The position numbers and the translations under genes were made by a program. A stretch of 64,000 nt of DNA from Streptomyces cathayae (GTDB lineage: Bacteria > Actinomycetota > Actinomycetes > Streptomycetales > Streptomycetaceae), in the NCBI RefSeq assembly GCF_029760955.1, contig NZ_CP121682.1:248001-312000 (forward strand), read 5' to 3'. Numbering within the stretch: the stretch's first letter is position 1; each line of letters opens with the position of its first letter. Positions 1 to 7,763 of the stretch are shown here, piece by piece. The notes under the pieces were generated by a model that saw only the letters and a program-made list of their open reading frames with translations, ran no database searches and was not told where the DNA came from.

Positions 1-393
1 GTGCCGGCCTGCTCCGGGGCCGGCTCCGGTGGCGACCAGTTCCGCGATGCGGGCCCCGCTGCGCCGGCCCTCCAGATGCAGCCGGCCCACGTTGACCCGG
101 TCGTCGGCGAGCAGGGTGAGCACGGCGGTGCTTCCCGCGGCGTAGGTCGCCACGTATCCCCGTGTCCCGCGCACCAGCAGTTCGCGGAACTCGCCGCGGG
201 CGGCGACATCCGTCACGCGGTACGCGACACCGAGCGCGGCGGCGGTGAGCGCGGCCAGCCCCTCCGGTTCGGTGTCGGGCACGTCGTGGGCGAGGACGAG
301 TCCGTCGACGGTGGCCGCGAGCGACCCCGCCAGCCTGGGGACCCGGGTACGGAGCCGACGCAGTTCGTCCAGCACGTCGGTCTCGACGGCCAT
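1..393 (-). CDS. Roadblock/LC7 domain protein, C-terminus cut by window edge
   Basis: Small cytoplasmic protein with a roadblock/LC7 pattern: a first helix rich in Leu/Arg (ELRRLRTRVPRLAG), then a strand-like DGLVLAHDV and a central VRGTRGYVATYAAG strand pair. In bacteria this fold usually partners small GTPases or signalling complexes. The frame is open from an ATG at 393 to base 1 (131 codons) with no stop, so only the last few residues should be missing. An AAGGAG lies about 7 nt before the ATG. It is the third gene of an operon with the DUF4388 gene (38 nt upstream) and another roadblock gene. A GTPase or kinase could lie beyond the left edge but cannot be seen. Confidence 0.75.
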   Translation of the reverse strand, partial: MAVETDVLDELRRLRTRVPRLAGSLAATVDGLVLAHDVPDTEPEGLAALTAAALGVAYRVTDVAARGEFRELLVRGTRGYVATYAAGSTAVLTLLADDRVNVGRLHLEGRRSGARIAELVATGAGPGAGRH

Positions 394-431
394 GAGCAGT
401 CTCCTTTCGGCACGCTGTCGACGCGCGCGGA

Positions 432-1235
432 TCACAGGGCCTCCAAGGCGTCCAGGAGCCGTCGCAGCAGCGCTGTGTCGGGCTCGTCCCACGCGGAGCC
501 GGCTTCGCCGGTGCCGTGGGGGACGGTGGCGACGGGCGGGGGCGGGGGCGGTGCGGGGGTGATCAGTCCGGCGGCGGCCAGGCGTCGCAGTTCGACGAGG
601 GTGTGGAAGGTGCGGCACGCCAGGGCCGAGGCGATCTGCGCGGCGGTGCTGGTCCCGTCGACCCGGGCGAGGGTCCGGCCGCGGCGGGGCGGCAGGTCCG
701 CCGGGTCGGCGCCGGGTGCCCGGGTGAGCGGGGCGGTGTCGACGGCGGGATCGGGCCAGATGCGGTGCAGCAGATCACGGCGGCGCCGCGACTCGCGCAG
801 CACGCTGTGCACCGGAACCGGGCGGACCGTGCCGAGCCAGTGCGCTGCTTCCGGGCGGAAGCGGAGTGCGGCGGTGTCCTGGGCCAGCGCGAAGTACGCC
901 GCGTCGAACAGCGCGCCCGTGTGGCACAGTTCCAGCGCGCCCGCGGTGAGACGGCCGCTGTCGACCAGCTGGCGGCCGACGCGGTGGCGGGCCCCGGCCC
1001 GCTCGACCGCCTCCCACCAGCCGTCGGCCGGGAGGGCGCCGCTGCGGGTGAGCAGATCGCCGAGGTCGGGGCTGTACACGGATTCGACGTGGACGACGTG
1101 CCCCGCCGCCAGGTAGAAGACCCCGGACTCGGTGGAGAGGGCCCCGGTGGCGCGGTCCGCCGCGAGGCTGCCCAGCACGGCCGGTGCCGATCTGCCGGCG
1201 GGTGCCGAGCCCTCGATGGGTGCCGCCGTGGTCAT
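432..1235 (-). CDS. DUF4388-like protein with C-terminal winged-helix-like segment
   Basis: 267 residues. Residues about 20-110 resemble DUF4388/PATAN: a short GSLAADRATGALS start, a strand ending YLAAGHVVHVES, and a LGDLLTRSGAL helix. This domain is known from bacterial signalling and motility proteins. Residues about 200-235 (STAAQIASALACRTFHTLVELRRLAAAGLI, broken up here only by reading) look like a winged helix. A poly-Pro stretch follows. The ATG at 1235 overlaps the upstream roadblock stop as ATGA, which sets the start. A longer reading from 1313 would run through the upstream gene. With roadblock genes on both sides it probably belongs to a conservon-like signalling complex, but this is inference from context. 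Confidence 0.7.
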   Translation of the reverse strand: MTTAAPIEGSAPAGRSAPAVLGSLAADRATGALSTESGVFYLAAGHVVHVESVYSPDLGDLLTRSGALPADGWWEAVERAGARHRVGRQLVDSGRLTAGALELCHTGALFDAAYFALAQDTAALRFRPEAAHWLGTVRPVPVHSVLRESRRRRDLLHRIWPDPAVDTAPLTRAPGADPADLPPRRGRTLARVDGTSTAAQIASALACRTFHTLVELRRLAAAGLITPAPPPPPPVATVPHGTGEAGSAWDEPDTALLRRLLDALEAL

Positions 1236-1645
1236 CCGAGCACCAGCCGGTCCGCCATCTCGGCCAGCCGGATGCGGGCCAGGGCCAGGTTGCCGTCGCG
1301 GCGGTCGAGCCACAGGTACAGGAACACGGTGCTGTCGAAGGCCGTGATGACGAACCGGAGCAGGTGGTACGCGTCGACGGTGGTGAGGATGAGGTCCTGG
1401 ACGGGTGGTTCCTTGCCGGAGGCGACGGACGCGACGGACAGGCCGCCGTCGGCCGGTGCGAGGGTGCCGCTCTCCATGGCGAGGCGGGCGAGTTCGGCGG
1501 TCTCCGCCGCTGTCGCCTCCGGGTCGTCGCCCGGTGCCTCGCCCACCGCGCCCAGCGCGAGTCCACTGATCCAGTCGACCACCAGCGCACCCCGCGCACC
1601 AGGCAGTCGCATGGCTTCCAGCAGGCTCTCGTCGATTCCGGGCAC
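1232..1645 (-). CDS. Roadblock-like protein, first gene of the operon
   Basis: 137 residues. The N-terminal helix, the LVVDWISGLALGAVGEAP strand pair and the later DAYHLLRFVITAFDSTVFLYLWLD strand-helix region match the roadblock/LC7 layout, though more divergent than the other copy. The start is GTG at 1645 with a G-rich Shine-Dalgarno (GAGGGGGG) 7 nt before it. It ends in a 4-nt overlap with the DUF4388 gene, so the two are translationally coupled. Roadblock proteins commonly dimerise or bind small GTPases. No GTPase is visible in the window at this locus. I am confident it is a gene and moderately confident of the family. Confidence 0.7.
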   Translation of the reverse strand: MPGIDESLLEAMRLPGARGALVVDWISGLALGAVGEAPGDDPEATAAETAELARLAMESGTLAPADGGLSVASVASGKEPPVQDLILTTVDAYHLLRFVITAFDSTVFLYLWLDRRDGNLALARIRLAEMADRLVLG

Positions 1646-2095
1646 GCCGGATCCCCCCTCATCGCACGGCTGTACCGCGAACGTGACGTCGACGCTACGG
1701 TGTGTGCTCTACCGAGGTGAGGGGTTCGGTGTTTTCCCTTGGAATATGCGACAAGGGCGCCCCGGTACTGATAACGTCGCCGATTTTCCCGGTCCGGTGG
1801 GCGGCGGGGTGCGCGCGGGTTTCCCCCTGTACGGAGGGGCAGGGCCTTCCCCTGTGCGGACGGCGGGTCGGCCCTGCCCACCGGATTCCATTGTGGGGAC
1901 CGGGTACTGTCGCGACCACAAGTGAAAGCCTTCCGCCATGTGTGCGCCCCCCACACCCCGTGCGCGGGACCCGCGTGCGGGGATGACACGTGACACATGA
2001 GAGCCCCACCGCGCGGGTAGCCGCGGATGAGGACCGCCGCCCGGCGGGACCCGCGTCAGCCCGCCGTCCGACAGCGACGACAATGGCAGGAGCAC
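1646..2095. other. 450-nt divergent intergenic region
   Basis: No convincing gene. It separates the leftward roadblock operon from the rightward 2096 gene. A short AT-richer stretch near 1730-1780 contains an inverted repeat, CCCTTG at 1736-1741 and CAAGGG at 1752-1757. A SigB-like promoter lies at 1883-1907 (listed separately). Open frames crossing it are antisense or extensions with poor support. Confidence 0.5.
1883..1907 (+). promoter_or_regulatory. SigB-like promoter
   Basis: GGATT, 14 nt, GGGTAC fits the Streptomyces SigB-family pattern GNNTN-N14-16-GGGTA(C/T) exactly. It points at the gene starting at 2096, about 190 nt away. Prediction is by pattern only. Confidence 0.45.
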
Positions 2096-3340
2096 GTGCC
2101 CCCGTTCACCCCTGGACCCATGCCTACCTCACGCACAGCCCACCCCACGATCCCTCCGTCCGTCTGGCTCACCGCCGGCCGGTACACCGGTGCCGCAGCG
2201 CTGGGCGTGCTCCGTCGCACCCTGCCCCGGCTGGAGGGTGGCGGGGTCATCGACGCCTTCCTCGAAGTGCCCGACGACGTGCCCGACGACGTGCCCGAAG
2301 CGGGGTACGGGACGCGGCCCGACACGCCGGACCGGGTGTTCCAGGCCCGTGTCCGGGTCACCGGGGCGGTGACCGTGCGTGCCCGGCTGAGCCTCGGTCC
2401 CGCCGACGGGGACGGGCAGCGCTGGGTCCTGGTCGCCGAGGCCGAGCAGCCCTGGGACCCCACATGGCCGTCCCCCGCGGGCATGTTCTGGCCCCTGGAC
2501 GACCCGGACCCGGGCTGGAACCACGACGCGGCCACGGGGCTGCGGCTGGGAGAGGTCAATCCGCTCCCCGAGGACGACAAGGCCGTACGGCGGCTGCTGC
2601 GCGACTGCGCGCGGAGCGCGGGCGGGAACGGGTGGAACATCCACGTCGTCGTCCATGAGGCGATGACCACCGACGCCCGCGGCCGGCTGCCGCTCGCCTA
2701 CTGGCTGCCGTCGGGGCTGCGGCATCGCGTGGTGGAGCACCGGGCCTCGCCGCATCAGCTGCGGGTCGTGAACTGGGCGCTGCGGGACTCCGGTGTCGAG
2801 GTGCCGCGCGGCGGTGCGGTGGTCCTGCCGGGCCGGCCGGTCCCGGACGGCTACGACGCCGGGGAGTTCTCGGTGCGCGCGGTGTTCCTGGACGGCACCC
2901 GCCCCGCCGAACTGGTCGACGCGGTGAGCCGGTTCGCGGCGCTGCCGCGTCCGCTGCCGGACGGCGCCGAGGCCGCCCTGACCGCGCTGCGGGAGGACTG
3001 GCGTCTGCTGACCCTGGAGGAGGAGCTCGCCCGCGAGCGCCGGCTGGTCGCCATGTACGCCGACGCGCTGGAGGCCATGACGAAGTCCCGCGACCTGTAC
3101 CGCGAGGCGGCCGAGAGCGCGCACGAGGCACTGGCCGCCTACCGGGAGTCCGCCGCGGCCTCCGGGCCCCGTGCCCTGCCGCCCGGCGGTACGCCGGTTC
3201 CGTCGCCCGTGCGGCAGCTGACACGCACGCTGGAGCGCCTGAAGTTCGCTCCCAGGGCGGCGCGTCGTCCGTCGGCCGCCGAGGAGGAGCGCGGGGCCCC
3301 GCCCGCCGCCGACGGGCAGTCGGCGGCTTCGGGCCCGTAG
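2096..3340 (+). CDS. Uncharacterised Streptomyces protein with C-terminal coiled-coil region
   Basis: 414 residues, no family recognised. The first two thirds look like mixed alpha/beta soluble protein (for example PAGMFWPLDDPDPGWN). Residues about 300-355 are rich in Leu, Glu, Arg and Ala (LTLEEELARERRLVAMYADALEAM) and probably form a coiled coil. The last 60 residues are low-complexity. A 12-nt tandem duplication near 2267-2300 gives a repeated VPDDVPDDVP. I chose the GTG at 2096, which has GGCAGGAG just upstream although the spacing is tight. An ATG at 2120 is the alternative. An in-frame ATG at 2027 has no visible ribosome site. A SigB-like box lies upstream, so stress control is possible. 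Confidence 0.6.
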   Translation: MPPFTPGPMPTSRTAHPTIPPSVWLTAGRYTGAAALGVLRRTLPRLEGGGVIDAFLEVPDDVPDDVPEAGYGTRPDTPDRVFQARVRVTGAVTVRARLSLGPADGDGQRWVLVAEAEQPWDPTWPSPAGMFWPLDDPDPGWNHDAATGLRLGEVNPLPEDDKAVRRLLRDCARSAGGNGWNIHVVVHEAMTTDARGRLPLAYWLPSGLRHRVVEHRASPHQLRVVNWALRDSGVEVPRGGAVVLPGRPVPDGYDAGEFSVRAVFLDGTRPAELVDAVSRFAALPRPLPDGAEAALTALREDWRLLTLEEELARERRLVAMYADALEAMTKSRDLYREAAESAHEALAAYRESAAASGPRALPPGGTPVPSPVRQLTRTLERLKFAPRAARRPSAAEEERGAPPAADGQSAASGP

Positions 3341-3416
3341 GGCCTTCCCGGTCCGTGCCCGGTCGGCCCCGGTCCGTGCCCGGTGAACCCGGCGTTCCTC
3401 CTCGGCCGGCGCGCGC

Positions 3417-4769
3417 TCAGTCCGGCATCCGGTGTGTCCCGGGTGCCGGCCACACCGCCCAGTGTCTGCCGGGGAGCGGTGACGCCACCCGGACGACCAG
3501 GGCCGTCAGCGCCAGCAGCGCGGCGGTGACGGCCGCCGCACTGGCCAGCCACTGCGGGGCGAGCGCGAGGCGGACGGCCCGTGACAGGAGGACGGACGGG
3601 AAGGACGGACCGTAGGCGTGCGCCCCGACCAGGGCCGCGGGTACGACGACCGCCGGCGCGAGCACCAGCGCGCCGGGGCGCACCACCAGGATCAGGGCCA
3701 GTGCCGTGCAGAGCACCGACAGGCCGACGGTGAGGGCGTGCAGGCCCAGCGCGGAACCGTCGCAGTGCAGGGGGAAGTGGGCCACCGCGCACAGGGCGAG
3801 GGCCACCGCGGCGAGCCAGCTGGACCAGGTCAGGGACCGGTCCGCCGGTTCGGGCGGGTGTTCGGGGACGCCGCCGTCGGGTCTCCGGCCGGGCCGCGTG
3901 CCCTGCCCCGTTCGCGCGCGGGGCCGGTGGTGCCTGATCCGCCGTCTCGAGCGCAGGGCCGCCGCGCCCCGGGCACCGTGGTGGACGGTCCGGTACCCGG
4001 CCTCCGGCGTCGTTCCGCGCCCGTCCCCGGCTTCCTCGTCGTCCCGGCTGCCTCTCCGGTCCCCGCCCCGGCCGCTGTTCCCGGCTCGGTACGCGGCTCG
4101 GTGCCGGTCTTCGTACGCGTCGTCGTCCTCCTCGCCGTGGTCGTCGTCGGAGCGGGGCGGGGCCTGCGGGGCCGTCGCCGGACTGCCGGAGCGTTCCGGC
4201 GGCTCCTGCGCCGCCAGCCGGTCTATCAGCTCGATCAGTTCCTCGACGGAGCGGCCCGAGGCTGCGGCCCGCAACGCCTCCTCACGGCAGTGGGGCGCCA
4301 GTTCCCCGTCCTGCAGCAGCGCCACCAGCCGGGTCACGTCCGCCACGGGACGGTGCGCCGCCGCGGCCCGGATCACCTCGTCGGCGCTGTCGGCGTCGCG
4401 GGGCGGCCGGGTCAGCAGGGCGACCAGACGGGCGACGTCCTCCACGGACCGGCCCACCCCGACGGCGCGCAGGGCGTCGACCACGGTCGGCGTGTGCTCG
4501 GGCGAGCGAGCCAGTGACGTGATGAGGTCGGCGACCTCCTCCAGGGGGCGGTCCGACACCGCCGCGCACATCAGGCCGCCGACGGCGTCCGCGGCGCCGG
4601 GCCGGGCCGGGTCCAGCAGGACGGTGCCGGTGCCGGAGACCGTCGCGGCGGACGGAGGGGGCGCCGGCGGCGGTGCCGGCGGGAGTGCCGGGTCCGCACC
4701 AGCAGGTATCGCGGATTCGTTCGAGATGTTCGAGGTGTTCGAGGAGGGTGTCGAAGAGCAGGTGGTCAT
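3417..4769 (-). CDS. Helical-repeat protein with membrane-spanning C-terminus
   Basis: 450 residues, family not recognised. After a Pro-rich N-terminus, residues about 64-186 hold four degenerate repeats of 31-34 residues with the shape (A/V)LRAAxxxRSVEDVxRLVxLL, likely alpha hairpins. A charged, Arg/Asp-rich low-complexity linker follows (about 190-310). The last 140 residues contain about four hydrophobic segments, for example SWLAAVALALCAVAHF and LVLAPAVVVPAALVGA. So it probably places the repeat array in the cytoplasm and anchors in the membrane. I chose the ATG at 4769 because GGAG sits 6 nt before it; an in-frame ATG at 4781 lacks a site. It faces the 4995 gene divergently. Confidence 0.6.
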   Translation of the reverse strand: MTTCSSTPSSNTSNISNESAIPAGADPALPPAPPPAPPPSAATVSGTGTVLLDPARPGAADAVGGLMCAAVSDRPLEEVADLITSLARSPEHTPTVVDALRAVGVGRSVEDVARLVALLTRPPRDADSADEVIRAAAAHRPVADVTRLVALLQDGELAPHCREEALRAAASGRSVEELIELIDRLAAQEPPERSGSPATAPQAPPRSDDDHGEEDDDAYEDRHRAAYRAGNSGRGGDRRGSRDDEEAGDGRGTTPEAGYRTVHHGARGAAALRSRRRIRHHRPRARTGQGTRPGRRPDGGVPEHPPEPADRSLTWSSWLAAVALALCAVAHFPLHCDGSALGLHALTVGLSVLCTALALILVVRPGALVLAPAVVVPAALVGAHAYGPSFPSVLLSRAVRLALAPQWLASAAAVTAALLALTALVVRVASPLPGRHWAVWPAPGTHRMPD

Positions 4770-4994
4770 GCTCGGCTCCATGAAGAAGGCTGAGGCCGCT
4801 CCTCGCCCCCGGACGTACGACGAGCGACGTTACGTGGACCATTACTAGGCGCCCTCGCCCCGCGCGGCCACTCGGCTGGGCCATGGGTGTGACCTGTATT
4901 GCTCCATGCGTCCGGCGGATGTCATAGCCGGGGCCGTTACCGGGCATCCAGACAGAGAGACCATCGCCTCGCCGCACTTGGAGGAGGACACTCC

Positions 4995-5315
4995 GTGGAC
5001 ACCACCGTGGTACTCGTCGTCGCCGTCGTCGCGGCCGCCGTGCTGGCCTGCGCCGTGGCCGTCCTGGTGCGGCTGGTGCGCACCCGGCGGGCGTTGCGGG
5101 ACGCCGGTCTGCCCACGGGCCCGCGCTGGGTCTTCTGGGGTGCGGTCCTCTATCTGGTGCTGCCGGCCGACCTGCTGCCCGACCCCATCTATCTGGACGA
5201 CATCGGCGTCCTGCTGCTCGCCCTGCGCACCATGCGCGGCTCCCTCGGCGCACGTTCCCTCGGGGCGACGCCCCGGCGACCGGACCGTGAACCCGCCGAT
5301 GACTACGCTCCGTAA
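4995..5315 (+). CDS. YkvA/DUF1232 family small membrane protein
   Basis: 106 residues. An N-terminal membrane segment (TVVLVVAVVAAAVLACAVAV) is followed by the DUF1232 core: WGAVLYLVLPADLLPDPIYL and then DDIGVLLLALRTMR. The conserved PxDLIPD-type motif appears here as PADLLPD. The family is widespread and its function is unknown. The GTG start has GGAGGAGG about 8 nt upstream. Its stop lies at the edge of the predicted promoter for the graspetide genes, so any readthrough could join the units. Family call is good, function unknown. Confidence 0.75.
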   Translation: MDTTVVLVVAVVAAAVLACAVAVLVRLVRTRRALRDAGLPTGPRWVFWGAVLYLVLPADLLPDPIYLDDIGVLLLALRTMRGSLGARSLGATPRRPDREPADDYAP

Positions 5316-5344
5316 GGAAACCAACCACCCGTTCGATTCGTATA
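5316..5344 (+). promoter_or_regulatory. ECF-type promoter before the graspetide genes
   Basis: GGAAAC, 17 nt, CGTATA. The AAC of the -35 and CGT of the -10 are typical of ECF sigma factors. It starts directly after the stop of the preceding gene and lies about 90 nt before the precursor start. Pattern-based only. Confidence 0.4.
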
Positions 5345-5434
5345 AGTCTCTGGAAGCCGAAACAGGTCGGCGGACCAAGCGGCGGCGCACGGTGGGCCGC
5401 CGCTGGTCGGCGCGGTACCGACGAGGGAGAGACG

Positions 5435-5626
5435 ATGCAACCGTTCGCGCTCAACTACGCACGTCCGGCACCGGAGTTGGCCGTAACCACTCCGTATGTG
5501 TACGACTCTGGACTGCAGTTGAACGTACTCGTCGACGGACGGGTGGCGGCCTGCGATCACGCACTGTTGCGGGAGGTGGGCACCACGACGTCCACCGCGG
5601 GGTCCAAGACCCACTTCGACGACTGA
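5435..5626 (+). CDS. tgmA: Putative ATP-grasp-modified RiPP (graspetide) precursor
   Basis: 63 residues, matching the actinomycete precursor family that sits before ATP-grasp ribosomal peptide maturases. The N-terminal part (PFALNYARP, then YVYDSGLQLNVLVDGR) is the conserved leader-like region. The C-terminal TTTSTAGSKTHFDD carries Thr/Ser donors and acidic acceptors, which is what an ATP-grasp ligase would join by ester or amide bonds. GAGGGAGA lies upstream of the ATG. The maturase starts 16 nt after the stop. There is no predicted transporter in the unit. Which residues are linked cannot be read from sequence. Confidence 0.85.
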   Translation: MQPFALNYARPAPELAVTTPYVYDSGLQLNVLVDGRVAACDHALLREVGTTTSTAGSKTHFDD

Positions 5627-5642
5627 CCATGGACCACAGACG

Positions 5643-6626
5643 ATGACCGTACTGATCCTCACCTGTGAAGAGGACGTGACCGCCGACATGGTGATCGTGC
5701 ACCTGCACGGTTCCGGGGTTCCGGTGGTGCGCGTCGACCCGGCGGATCTGACCGGCGGGGTCTCGCTCTCGGGTGAATACGTCCACGGCCGCTTTCGCGG
5801 CCATCTCTCCGCCGGGGGGCGGCTGGTGAGCATCGGCGGGCTGCGGTCCGTGTGGGTGCGCAGGCCGGGCCCCCCGGCCGGGCGGGCGACCCAGCCGTCT
5901 CCGTGGCTGACCGAGGAGGCCGCCCAGGCCCTCTACGGCATGCTGCGCGGCTCGGACGCCCGCTGGATGAACCATCCGGACGCGGCCCGGCAGGCCCGTC
6001 ACAAGCCATGGCAGCTACGGCTGGCCCAGCGCTGCGGCCTGCCCGTGCCCGCCACGGTGATCACGACTTTCCCGCGCGCCGCCCGGGAGTTCGCCGAGCG
6101 CTTCCCGGACCTGGTGGTCAAACCGGTCTCCGGTGCGCATCCGCAGGATCCGCCGCGGGCCGTGCCGACCAGCCGGGTGGCGCCGGACACCGACTTCGCC
6201 GCCGTGGCGTTCGGACCGACGCTGCTCCAGCGGCGGATCGCGAAGCGGGCCGACATCCGGCTCACCGCCGTGGGCGAGCGCCTGCTGGCCGCCCGCAAGG
6301 CGACGGCCCCGGACGCGGAACCGGCGGAGGTCGATGTGCGCTTCGCCACATCCCCCTCCCCCTGGGAGCCGGTCGAGGTGCCGCAGCGCACCGCCGACGC
6401 GGTCCACGCCTATCTGCGCGAGGCCGAACTGGCGTACGGAGCATTCGACTTCGTCGAGGACGCGGACGGAACGTGGTGGTTCCTGGAGTGCAACCAGTCG
6501 GGTCAGTTCGGATTCGTCGAGGTGGAGACGGGACAGCCGATCGCCCGCGCCGTCGCCGAGTGGCTGTCCCGGCCCGCCCCCGGAGAGACTCCGGGGGTCA
6601 ACGGGGTACGCACCACGGCGCACTGA
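5643..6626 (+). CDS. tgmB: ATP-grasp ribosomal peptide maturase
   Basis: 327 residues, the usual length of this MvdD/TgmB-like family. It should use ATP to activate Asp/Glu side chains of the precursor and form ester or amide crosslinks in the cytoplasm. Visible features are the N-terminal pre-ATP-grasp domain (VLILTCEEDVTADMVIVHL), the DLVVKPVSGAHP lysine loop, and the C-terminal catalytic DADGTWWFLECNQSGQFGF, with Glu and Asn for Mg-ATP. It is in one unit with the precursor. Relatives are often followed by an O-methyltransferase of the PIMT type; none follows here, as the next gene is convergent. Start ATG at 5643; a Shine-Dalgarno is weak. Confidence 0.9.
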   Translation: MTVLILTCEEDVTADMVIVHLHGSGVPVVRVDPADLTGGVSLSGEYVHGRFRGHLSAGGRLVSIGGLRSVWVRRPGPPAGRATQPSPWLTEEAAQALYGMLRGSDARWMNHPDAARQARHKPWQLRLAQRCGLPVPATVITTFPRAAREFAERFPDLVVKPVSGAHPQDPPRAVPTSRVAPDTDFAAVAFGPTLLQRRIAKRADIRLTAVGERLLAARKATAPDAEPAEVDVRFATSPSPWEPVEVPQRTADAVHAYLREAELAYGAFDFVEDADGTWWFLECNQSGQFGFVEVETGQPIARAVAEWLSRPAPGETPGVNGVRTTAH

Positions 6627-6675
6627 GGCCCCGCCACCACGCCTGGGCGCGGCGGTACGGGCCCTTCGCTCCGGG

Positions 6676-6891
6676 TCAGTGCGGCCGAGGGGCGGGCAAC
6701 AGGGCGGTGCGTTGCCAGCCGTTGCCCGGGGACTGCGGACGGTCGAGGCCCGGGGTGTACCCGGACGACTGCAGGGGCCGCATGACCAGCTCCATTTCCC
6801 TGCTCACTCGTTCGGCCTCCCTGCGGACCTGTGCGGGCACATCGCCGCGCTCCGTGATGAGTCGGTCGTAGATGGGGGAATCCTGGAACAC
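6676..6891 (-). CDS. Small uncharacterised protein
   Basis: 71 residues reading VFQDSPIYDRLITERG at the start, then a charged amphipathic helix (QVRREAERVSREMELVMRPL) and a Pro-rich end (LLPAPRPH). No family recognised; the pattern of a short N-terminal motif plus helix recalls small conserved Streptomyces proteins. The GTG at 6891 was chosen where the coding signal begins; a GAGAGG lies 11 nt before it, a little far. The open frame extends further upstream but the composition becomes noncoding. It is convergent with the graspetide maturase, whose stop is 49 nt away. Confidence 0.5.
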   Translation of the reverse strand: MFQDSPIYDRLITERGDVPAQVRREAERVSREMELVMRPLQSSGYTPGLDRPQSPGNGWQRTALLPAPRPH

Positions 6892-7030
6892 CCGGCAACG
6901 TGCCTCTCTGCTCGTCGCCCCCGGAGCGGGAGGCGCGACTGCCGAGTGTAGGCGCCCGGACACCATGAAGCGGGAATTCACCCGTACGACTTCACGCAGA
7001 CCGGGACAGGAGGGGCGGCCGACGCGCGCC

Positions 7031-7078
7031 CCGGTCCGGCCGGGACCGGCGCGGCGCGGTCCGGACCCGGCCGGACCG
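7031..7078. terminator. GC-rich stem-loops downstream of the membrane protein gene
   Basis: Two adjacent hairpins: CCGGTCC/GGACCGG at 7031-7049 and CGGTCCGG/CCGGACCG at 7057-7078. They sit just beyond the 3' end of the leftward gene at 7095 and could end it. The stretch 6892-7094 has no gene. Confidence 0.4.
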
Positions 7079-7094
7079 GACCGGACAAGCCCGG

Positions 7095-7565
7095 TCAGGC
7101 CCCCGTCGTGGAGCCGGGGCGAACGATCATGAGGATCGTGACCGTCGCCCACAGCAGGTTGAACACACCGGTGGACAGGGCCAGTCGCACCGTGGCCTGC
7201 CGGTCGACGGCGCGGCCCTGCGCCAACTGCTCGACGAACTCCTCCTGGCCGGGCAGGACGAAGGCGATCAGGACGCCCGCGGCGGCCGCCGTCAGGGCGA
7301 TGGAGGTGATGAGCCAGCCGTCGCCCAGAACCCCCATGGCGAGAGCCGTGGCCAGCCCGAGGACGGGCACCGCGATCCCGATCCGGGAGTAGACCCCGCA
7401 GATACGGTGCAGCACTCCGGCAGTGGTCACCGCCGTCGCCGCGGACCCGCCGCCCTCGGCGGCGGCCCGGCGCACCGCCGGCGGGAACATGCTCGCCGCG
7501 ACGGTCACGGGACCGACGGCGATGATGGCGGCAAGGACGTGGACGGACAGCAGGAACTTGGTCAC
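7095..7565 (-). CDS. Four-helix integral membrane protein, DUF2269-like
   Basis: 156 residues with four clear membrane helices at about 4-26, 60-79, 84-105 and 130-150. The first begins FLLSVHVLAAIIAVGP, a pattern typical of small DUF2269-like or predicted integral membrane proteins of actinobacteria. No catalytic residues are evident. An AAAGAG-like site precedes the ATG. It is divergent from the GlxA-type regulator at 7764 with 198 nt between, an arrangement often seen when the regulator controls its neighbour, but no operator was identified. Function unknown. Confidence 0.65.
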   Translation of the reverse strand: MTKFLLSVHVLAAIIAVGPVTVAASMFPPAVRRAAAEGGGSAATAVTTAGVLHRICGVYSRIGIAVPVLGLATALAMGVLGDGWLITSIALTAAAAGVLIAFVLPGQEEFVEQLAQGRAVDRQATVRLALSTGVFNLLWATVTILMIVRPGSTTGA

Positions 7566-7763
7566 CGGGGCTCTTTCCTTGGTGCGATCAGCGGTGCCGG
7601 GCCCACGTTAGGGGCCCGGGGGACGATCGCCCAGGGGCCGGATCGACAGCTTCCAACGGGTTCCCGCCAACACCGCCGAGCTGCCCTCCCGGCCGTCGCC
7701 GTACCGCCGTCCCGGCTCCACCCGGCTCTTGTGGGTGGCGGGAATCCGTCTATCGTGGCGTTC

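Noticed and set aside
516..1925. 469-codon plus-strand open frame
   Set aside because: Antisense to the DUF4388 and roadblock genes, Gly/Arg-rich, no ribosome site.
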